Shown here in pieces: positions 32,769 through 38,227 of a stretch of 38,227 nt of DNA. The stretch spans positions 1 through 38,227 of the forward strand of contig JAPYUM010000039.1 in assembly GCA_029940535.1 (NCBI GenBank), written 5' to 3'. A model generated the notes under the pieces. That model worked only from the letters and a program-made list of their open reading frames with translations, was not told the origin of the DNA and did no database searches. Position 1 is the stretch's first letter; each line of letters begins with the position of its first letter. Made by a program: the position numbers and the translations under genes. The DNA is from Vicinamibacterales bacterium. GTDB taxonomy: Bacteria > Acidobacteriota > Vicinamibacteria > Vicinamibacterales > UBA8438.

Positions 32769-35270
32769 ATGCCTCCGCTCATGTCTCGCAATCACCACCG
32801 TCCGTCAGGCCCGGAGGACGGCGTGGCTCTCTTGTCGTCTCTGATGGTGCTGCTCCTGCTATCGTCGCTGCTGGTCGGTTTCACCGCCATGATCAGCTCG
32901 GAGACCAAGATGGGGGCGCTCGATACCAGCGAGACCACCGCGTTCTATACGGCGCACGCGGGTCTCGAAAAACTGACGACAGATCTGGGCACACTCTTTT
33001 CGGCGGACTTCGCGCCCACAGGCGCGGAGGTCCTGGCGCTCGGCAACGCGCCTCCGACGCTCCCCGGTGTCTCGTGGAGCGATCCGGCGGGCGCCGACGG
33101 CTATGAGGTCACCTTTCCGACCACGCCTGGCGGCGACCCGCTCTCGCAATGGCGCACGGTCACGGAAGGACCGTTTGCCGGATTCATCGGCCTTGCCACC
33201 GAGTATCGCGTCAGGGTCTCGGCCAGTTTGCCGACGGGCGGCCACAGCGGTCTCGACCGGGTGCTCCAGACCGTCAGCATTCCGGTGTATCAATTCGGGA
33301 CCTTTTCTGAGCCGGATCTCAGCTTCTTTGCTGGCCCGGTCTTCAACTTCGGCGGCCGAGTCCACACGAACGGCCATCTGTTTCTGGCCGCCAACTCCGG
33401 TCTCACCTTGTCGGACAAGGTGACGGCGGTCGGTGAGGTCGTCCGCAGCCGTCTTGCCAACGGGATGTCGACCAGCGGTCGCACCGGGCCGGTCGACGTG
33501 GTCACGACCCCCGGCAACTTTCGCAACCTCACCATCAACGAAGGGAGCGTGACCGGCGACGAGAACTCCGCCGCGAACGAGCCAACCTGGACCAGCCTCT
33601 CCACCGGCGTGTACAACTCGAACATCACGAGCGGCCGGACCGGCGCCAGGCGGCTCGATTTGCCTATCGTCAGCCAAGGCGCACAGCCGATCGACTTGGT
33701 ACGGCGCCCGGCAGCGGGCGAGGATCCGAACGGTGCGATCTTTCCGCAACGATTCTTCGGCCTCGCAAGCATCCGAATCCTGTTGTCGGATACGGCAGCG
33801 GACATCACCTCGCTCCCCACCGTGTCGGCGGGGGAGCCCATCGAACTCGACGACCGGGTCGACACCGGCGGCGATCCAAACGACCCATGGCCAGGCTACA
33901 CCGTCAACACCCGTCGACCGCCTCTCGCTCGCTCGAACGGCAATGCTGGTCAGGGCTACGCGTTTCCGCTCGACGAGACGCTGCACGGGGGCTTCATCAA
34001 GATTGATGTCCAGGACGCGTATGGCACCTGGACTGACGTGACCAACGAGATCCTCCGCCTCGGCATCGCGAACCGGAACATCGACCCGGCGTGCGCGAAC
34101 GCGAGCTATCGGTCCAATGGAGTCATTCAGCTCCAACGGATACGTTACGACGGCAACCTGGTCGACCCGCTCACCACCGGATGCGGCCAGCGGAACCGGC
34201 GACGCAGCCAGTCGGGCTACGACTACTGGCCGCTCGTGCTCTACGACACGCGCGAGGGTAACTTTCGGGACAACGTGCCCACGGGGAGCAACAACATGTT
34301 CCTCGCCGGCGTGACGCACTACATCGAGCTCGACGTCAACAACTTGCGGCGCTGGCTCGCCGGTGAGATCGGCAACAACGGTCCCAATGCGTTGGATCAG
34401 AACGGGTTCGTCGTCTACTTCTCGGACCGACGTGGCAACCGAGATCTGGCGGGCAACGAAACCGGCGAATTCGGGTTCGAAGACTTCGTCAACCCGACCA
34501 GCGGTGCGGGCACACCGAACGGCGCGCTCGACACCGGTGAGGACCTCAACGGGAACGGCGTGCTTGACGTCTACGGCGGTGTGCCCCAGCGTCTCGGGGC
34601 CGCTCCGCTCGACGCGACCGCCACCCTCACTACCCTCGTGTCGGCCAATGTCGCGCGGGTCAATCCGCCCACCTTCTTCCGACGAGCCCTGAAGCTTGTC
34701 AACGGAGGACTCAACGAAGTGCCGATGCCGGGGCTCACCGTGGCCTCTGAGAACCCGGTCTACATCGAAGGCGATTTCAATGCGGCAGGCGGCTTCGGCG
34801 AACCGAACGCTGCAACGGCCGTCCTGGCTGACGCCGTCACCTTCCTGTCGAGTGCCTGGTCCGACTCCGTCTCGCTAGCCAACCCCCACAACCGGAGCGC
34901 GAGACAAGCCGCCACCACTTGGTATCGTGTCGCCGTGGTTTCCGGTAAGGGCCTTGCGTTTCCGCGACCGCCTTCCACCCCGAACGACTTCGGCACCGAC
35001 GGCGGCACCCACAATTTCCTGCGGATGCTCGAGCGTTGGAAAGGCCAAACGTTGAACTACCGCGGTTCGATGATCACCTTTTGGGAAAACCGGCAGGCGG
35101 TCGGCCTCTACAAGTGCTGCAGCAACGTCTACAGCCCACCTAGCCGTGCCTACGCATTCGACGTCGACTTCCTCGACCCGACCCAGTTGCCGCCTGCGAC
35201 CCCGATGTTCCGTGACGTCAACGTCCTGGGGTTCACGCACAGGCCGCTGCCTGAGCGAACGGGACCCTAA
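32769..35270 (+). CDS. Giant PilX-like minor pilin (833 aa)
   Basis: The N-terminus matches PilX: EDGVALLSSLMVLLLLSSLL, then TAFYTAHAGLEKL. The usual Glu at +5 is absent, as in PilX/GspK-type proteins. PilX is normally about 200 residues; here about 780 exported residues follow. They include a patch with FGGRVHTNGHLFLAANSG and many Asn/Gly-rich turns, a GEDLNGNGVLDVYGG motif (about 595-610) like calcium-binding dockerin/thrombospondin-3 loops, and a Cys pair in LYKCCSNVY near the end. The role of this extension is unknown; it could replace a tip adhesin such as PilY1, of which there is no gene here. The ATG at 32769 is chosen over GTG at 32766 because AGGAG is 6 nt upstream. Confidence 0.75.
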   Translation: MPPLMSRNHHRPSGPEDGVALLSSLMVLLLLSSLLVGFTAMISSETKMGALDTSETTAFYTAHAGLEKLTTDLGTLFSADFAPTGAEVLALGNAPPTLPGVSWSDPAGADGYEVTFPTTPGGDPLSQWRTVTEGPFAGFIGLATEYRVRVSASLPTGGHSGLDRVLQTVSIPVYQFGTFSEPDLSFFAGPVFNFGGRVHTNGHLFLAANSGLTLSDKVTAVGEVVRSRLANGMSTSGRTGPVDVVTTPGNFRNLTINEGSVTGDENSAANEPTWTSLSTGVYNSNITSGRTGARRLDLPIVSQGAQPIDLVRRPAAGEDPNGAIFPQRFFGLASIRILLSDTAADITSLPTVSAGEPIELDDRVDTGGDPNDPWPGYTVNTRRPPLARSNGNAGQGYAFPLDETLHGGFIKIDVQDAYGTWTDVTNEILRLGIANRNIDPACANASYRSNGVIQLQRIRYDGNLVDPLTTGCGQRNRRRSQSGYDYWPLVLYDTREGNFRDNVPTGSNNMFLAGVTHYIELDVNNLRRWLAGEIGNNGPNALDQNGFVVYFSDRRGNRDLAGNETGEFGFEDFVNPTSGAGTPNGALDTGEDLNGNGVLDVYGGVPQRLGAAPLDATATLTTLVSANVARVNPPTFFRRALKLVNGGLNEVPMPGLTVASENPVYIEGDFNAAGGFGEPNAATAVLADAVTFLSSAWSDSVSLANPHNRSARQAATTWYRVAVVSGKGLAFPRPPSTPNDFGTDGGTHNFLRMLERWKGQTLNYRGSMITFWENRQAVGLYKCCSNVYSPPSRAYAFDVDFLDPTQLPPATPMFRDVNVLGFTHRPLPERTGP

Positions 35271-35279
35271 CGGCGTCAG

Positions 35280-35480
35280 TCACCGCGGCTGGGGCGTAGG
35301 CGATGGGAGAGCAACACCCGTGGCGGCGGCCAGCCCGTGTCCGCTGATCAGCGTGGTGGTGGCGGCGGCCAGATTGCCCCACCGATCGGCGACGGTGAAG
35401 TGTGTCGTGTCCTCCGATTCCACCGCACCGTCGGACCGCTCGTCCAACCGGGGGCCTGGCCTGTCAGGGTTGCCCGGGCG
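35280..35480 (-). pseudogene. ggt: Gamma-glutamyltransferase catalytic-site fragment
   Basis: On the minus strand about 66 codons read PGNPDRPGP, then ESEDTTHFTVADRWGNLAAA and TTTL, and stop at 35280. DTTHF-x-V-x-D-x-x-GN is the hallmark of the GGT small subunit, where the first Thr of TTH is the autocatalytic nucleophile. After that, similarity decays (SGHGLAAATGVALPSP stands where a GSG...LLNNE region is expected), and the frame ends 10 nt from the pilX stop on the other strand. No start codon or upstream large subunit is present. This is the part missing from the fragment at 1192-1830, but in an order a simple insertion does not explain. Confidence 0.7.
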
Positions 35481-35590
35481 GGAACACCGCGGTAGGCTGT
35501 CGGCGCCATGACCGACCAGCGGATGCCGAGGTTTCGGCGCTCGCCACCCAGCGCTCGGAGCTCCTCACAACGGCCTGAAGACCCACTCCA

Positions 35591-36061
35591 TCAATTGCGC
35601 ACGAGGTCCACACGACCGACGGCGCGGCGCCGGCGCTCGGCGACGGGGGGGGCGCCGCGTTCCGCTGGGCCGGGCACGAGATGGTCGACTGGATCGCCCG
35701 GTATCTCGAAGACACTGAAGCCTATCCGGTCTTGTCACGGGTTAGACCCGGCGAGATTCGTGACGCCCTTCCCCCCTCGGCTCCGGAGACCGGTGACTCC
35801 TTCGAGGAAATCCTGGCCGACGTCGAGCGAGTAATCGTGCCGGGCATCACGCACTGGAATCACCCGGGTTTCTTCGCGTATTTCGCCATCAGCGGCAGCG
35901 GTCCTGGCATTCTCGCCGAGTTCATGAGCGCCGCGCTCAATGCCCAGGGCATGCTGTGGCGCACCTCCCCGGCCGTCACCGAGCTGGAGGAGGTGGTGCC
36001 GGACGTTCGTGCACGTGGGCTCGCGGGCCGAACCGACGTCCCACCGTTGCGGGTGTACTGA
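35591..36061 (+). pseudogene. PLP-dependent aromatic amino acid decarboxylase, N-terminal remnant
   Basis: The readable part carries FRWAGHEMVDWIARYLED, VRPGEIRDALPP, ITHWNHPGFFAYFAISGSGP and LRNGMLWR-type residues (AQGMLWRTSPAVTELEEVV). These are the N-terminal third of group II PLP decarboxylases (DOPA/tryptophan decarboxylase type). After ELEEVV, near 36000, similarity stops and an unrelated tail leads to a stop at 36061. The PLP-binding Lys and most of the enzyme are missing. The frame is open from 35579, but the first ATG (35681) falls inside the conserved region, so the proper start is lost too. The break lies just before an AT-rich stretch. Confidence 0.7.
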
Positions 36062-36444
36062 TATTTGATCATCAGGAAGATGCTAAGAAATGGCTTGAGG
36101 TTTGAATTATTGTGTTTATATAGACCTCAGGTTAACAGCGTAAGTATATTTGCTTTCCCTGCGTGCTGAATGCTGATTGTTTCCTGCCACATCACTTTAC
36201 TTGTTCGGTCGCTCCGCACTGATGAGGGCCCGACGAGCGGCCACCCGAGCCCAAGTTGTAGGTGGTGGCCTGGCTACCGCGGTGTGCGCAGTATGGGAGA
36301 CGGACGGGCGGGTTGATCGTGGGAACCCGGGGTGTCTCACTTTGATTGCAACTGAGACACTACCGGCAATCCCGTGCGTCAACCAGAGGGGGCCACGTCG
36401 GCCGTTCTTTTCCAAGAAACCAAATTTCCGCATAATCACCGAAT
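36062..36444. other. AT-rich island, no gene seen
   Basis: From 36062 to about 36180 the base composition turns AT-rich (runs such as GAATTATTGTGTTTATATAG), unlike the GC-rich surroundings. The part from 36180 to 36444 is nearer normal composition but has no frame with family features. The island separates the truncated decarboxylase from the next intact gene. It may be a recombination junction and may hold the promoter of the gene at 36445. I found no terminal repeats or transposase remnant. Confidence 0.5.
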
Positions 36445-37536
36445 ATGTCGTTTCTTGGTCGTCTGAGCCCGCTTGCGCCGTGGAACCTGCTGCAAACACT
36501 GGACGAGGTGCGACAGCTCCGGACGGTCCGGACCAAGTCGACCGAGGTCCGCCGGAAGGCACGCGTCCTGGCGAAGCACGTGGACGCACTGACGAAGCAG
36601 ACAAAGGCGCTCACCACGGAGATGGAGGACAACCGGCAGACGTTGGCGAAGCTCGGGACTCTGGTCAATCAGTCCCGGACGGCCTACCAGAGTGATGCGA
36701 GGCGACCTTCAGCGCGACGCGACCGTGGATTGAAGCGGATCAGCGATGCGACCACAGCGTCCCACGTGCGGGCCGCGGTCGCGGCCGCTCCCCTGGAGTC
36801 GGATCCATGCCCCTATATCGTGCTGGAGCAACTGCTTCCCGACGACGCGTACGACGAGTTGGTCGCCGCGATTCCACCACCGCTGTTCTTCGAACACCTG
36901 GCCAGCAAGCGCCAGGACTTGAAGATCCCACTCCCATTCGCGCCACGCCGCCACCGCGAGATCTGGCTCGCGTTTCAAACACACATCGTCGCGAATGGCC
37001 TGATCCCGGCTTTGTCCGACAAGTTCCGGCACGGCCTGGATACCTGGGTGCGCACCAACTGGCCCGGTCTCGGCTCAATGGCCGACGCGGGGATCCGCCT
37101 GCATCCGCTCCACTCGCGGATCATGCGTCGTCGACCGGGGTATGAAATCAAGCCGCATCGCGACCCCAAGTGGGCGTTCATGACCTGCATTCTGTATCTC
37201 ACCAAACGTGATGACGCCCAGTTGTACGGGACGCAGCTGTGTCGACTGCGGCACGAACGAGAATCTCCGTCACATTCCCCCTTCTGGGTCGACGAGAACG
37301 ATGTCGAGACGGTGACAGAGGTTCCGGGACGACCGAACAGCGCCGTGGTATTTCTCAACTCGACCGGCGTCCACCGCGCGTCGATTCCAGCGGACGCCCC
37401 ACCAGAGACCGACCGGTATATTGTCCAGCTACAGCTTGGACCGGAGCAATCAGTTCGTGACGCGCTGGTCAAGCGCCTGCCGCCCGAACAAGCGCGTCGC
37501 TGGAGCACCAAAGGCTCCGACACAATCTTCAAGTAA
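36445..37536 (+). CDS. Coiled-coil 2OG-Fe(II) oxygenase-like protein
   Basis: The 363-residue protein has an N-terminal helical coiled coil (about 20-80: VRQLRTVRTKSTEVRRKARV, then THKQTKALTTEM-like heptads) and a C-terminal double-stranded beta-helix fold. Iron ligands are visible as His238-x-Asp240 (KPHRDPKW) and His310 (STGVHRAS), with Arg324 (DRYIVQLQL) as the likely 2-oxoglutarate anchor. DPCPYIVLEQLLPDDAYDEL at 120-139 is the usual entry to this oxygenase group. The substrate is unknown; relatives often lie in surface-polysaccharide or secondary-metabolite loci. No ribosome site is seen before the ATG at 36445, so the start is less sure. The next gene follows after 47 nt on the same strand. 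Confidence 0.7.
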   Translation: MSFLGRLSPLAPWNLLQTLDEVRQLRTVRTKSTEVRRKARVLAKHVDALTKQTKALTTEMEDNRQTLAKLGTLVNQSRTAYQSDARRPSARRDRGLKRISDATTASHVRAAVAAAPLESDPCPYIVLEQLLPDDAYDELVAAIPPPLFFEHLASKRQDLKIPLPFAPRRHREIWLAFQTHIVANGLIPALSDKFRHGLDTWVRTNWPGLGSMADAGIRLHPLHSRIMRRRPGYEIKPHRDPKWAFMTCILYLTKRDDAQLYGTQLCRLRHERESPSHSPFWVDENDVETVTEVPGRPNSAVVFLNSTGVHRASIPADAPPETDRYIVQLQLGPEQSVRDALVKRLPPEQARRWSTKGSDTIFK

Positions 37537-37583
37537 TAGCTCCTGAAGATGGGTTTGCTTGGCCTGTAACTAGGAACACCGCA

Positions 37584-38227
37584 ATGAGGGACGAGAGTGC
37601 CCAGGCCCGGAGCGAGCGGCTGCTTGGTCGTACGCGTGCCCGACTCCGCCAATTCGAGCAAGAGGCCGACGTACCGGTCCTCGCTGGACCGTGGCTCGGC
37701 GAGATCGCATTCGAGTTGCTCTATTGGCTGCCATTCCTTCGGTGGGCTGTCTCAGAGTTTCCGGGTCTTCGCGATCAGCTCGTGGTGCTCTCGCGCGGCG
37801 GGGCCGGGCCCTGGTACGAGGGCTTGGCTTGGCGGTATGTTGATCTGTTCGACCGCTTCGGCCTTGATGAGTTCAGGGCTCGGTTTCCGAAGTTTTTGAA
37901 ACAGACGTCCAAGAACAACGATTCCCGGGGTTATCTGCGACGGAATTACCCGGAAAAGGAGAAAGAACTGGTTGAGCTTGCGCTTCGCGAGGTTGGGACC
38001 GAGCGGATCAACATCCTGCACCCGAGCGAGATGTACGACAACTTTAAGCATCTGCGCCACGCGACTGACGACTGGGTCACGACCTGCTACCAAAAGCTAA
38101 CGCCTGTCACGATGACGGACCTTGACGGCAAGCTCCCGACTCGATTCGTCGCGGTTCGCTTTTACAACAATTTTCGCGCTCTTTTCGAACCGCCACTCGG
38201 CCAAGGCCGAACATCGGGCGCTTGCGA
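37584..38227 (+). CDS. Hypothetical protein, C-terminus beyond window
   Basis: An open frame begins at the ATG at 37584 (AGGA about nine bases upstream) and runs off the window end after about 214 codons. It holds VLAGPWLGEIAFELLYWLPF near residues 32-51, then VVLSRGGAGPWYEGLAWRYVDLFD and YNNFRALFEPPLG at the cut. The GPWLGE-x-x-FELLYW-x-PF signature resembles uncharacterised proteins found beside glycosyltransferases in surface-glycan clusters; I recognise no catalytic motif. Together with the preceding oxygenase it may mark the edge of such a locus. Confidence 0.65.
   Translation, partial: MRDESAQARSERLLGRTRARLRQFEQEADVPVLAGPWLGEIAFELLYWLPFLRWAVSEFPGLRDQLVVLSRGGAGPWYEGLAWRYVDLFDRFGLDEFRARFPKFLKQTSKNNDSRGYLRRNYPEKEKELVELALREVGTERINILHPSEMYDNFKHLRHATDDWVTTCYQKLTPVTMTDLDGKLPTRFVAVRFYNNFRALFEPPLGQGRTSGAC

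Noticed and set aside
32859-34319. Minus-strand frame of 486 codons inside the pilX-like gene
   Set aside because: Antisense to a supported pilin gene with a good ribosome site; product is low-complexity and Arg/Asp/Glu-rich.
36062-36180. AT-rich island considered as an insertion sequence or replication origin
   Set aside because: No terminal inverted repeats, transposase fragment, direct repeats or DnaA-box cluster were seen.

Overview
The window is GC-rich chromosomal DNA. Its gene content (a Tat-exported phosphotriesterase-like protein, a DUF5916 outer-membrane barrel, the tail of a FtsX/MacB-type permease, long type IV minor pilins) resembles Acidobacteriota of the Vicinamibacteria kind. 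That placement is an inference from gene content; no rRNA or marker gene is present.

Left flank (1-3557): mostly decayed genes around one intact operon. In order: a frameshifted contractile-injection-system tube gene (minus), a gamma-glutamyltransferase (GGT) fragment lacking both ends (minus), intact protocatechuate 3,4-dioxygenase genes pcaH-pcaG (minus) behind a candidate promoter/operator, and the C-terminal scrap of an ABC permease (plus).

Centre (3558-28152, minus strand): ten collinear genes with junctions running from a 4-nt overlap to a 23-nt gap, so probably one polycistronic unit of about 24.6 kb. In transcription order: Tat-exported phosphotriesterase-like hydrolase; TolB-like/CBM9/DUF5916 outer-membrane protein; ispH; pfaD (trans enoyl reductase); a PfaA-like synthase (KS-MAT-one ACP-KR-DH); a PfaC-like synthase (KS-CLF-AT-four hotdog units); then oleA, oleB, oleC and oleD. 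The Pfa part is an iterative polyunsaturated fatty acid (PUFA) synthase. OleABCD is the complete head-to-head olefin pathway (Claisen condensation, ketone reduction, beta-lactone closure, decarboxylation). Together they predict a dedicated pathway making a long polyene hydrocarbon from two PUFA-synthase chains. This direct linkage is the main discovery candidate.

Right flank (28153-38227): a sparse region; an alpha/beta-hydrolase pseudogene (one nonsense codon and one frameshift); a minor-pilin operon (FimT/GspH-like, PilV-like, PilW-like and an 833-residue PilX-like protein, plus strand) behind a textbook-spaced sigma-54 promoter; a second GGT scrap carrying the catalytic Thr region (minus); a truncated PLP decarboxylase; an AT-rich island; a 2-oxoglutarate/Fe(II)-type oxygenase with an N-terminal coiled coil; and a hypothetical gene cut by the window end.

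Remnants lie on both sides of the intact lipid/hydrocarbon operon, which fits an accessory region with repeated insertion and decay. The two very long synthase frames are open throughout, so poor sequence quality is an unlikely general explanation for the broken genes, although single-base errors cannot be excluded at each lesion.
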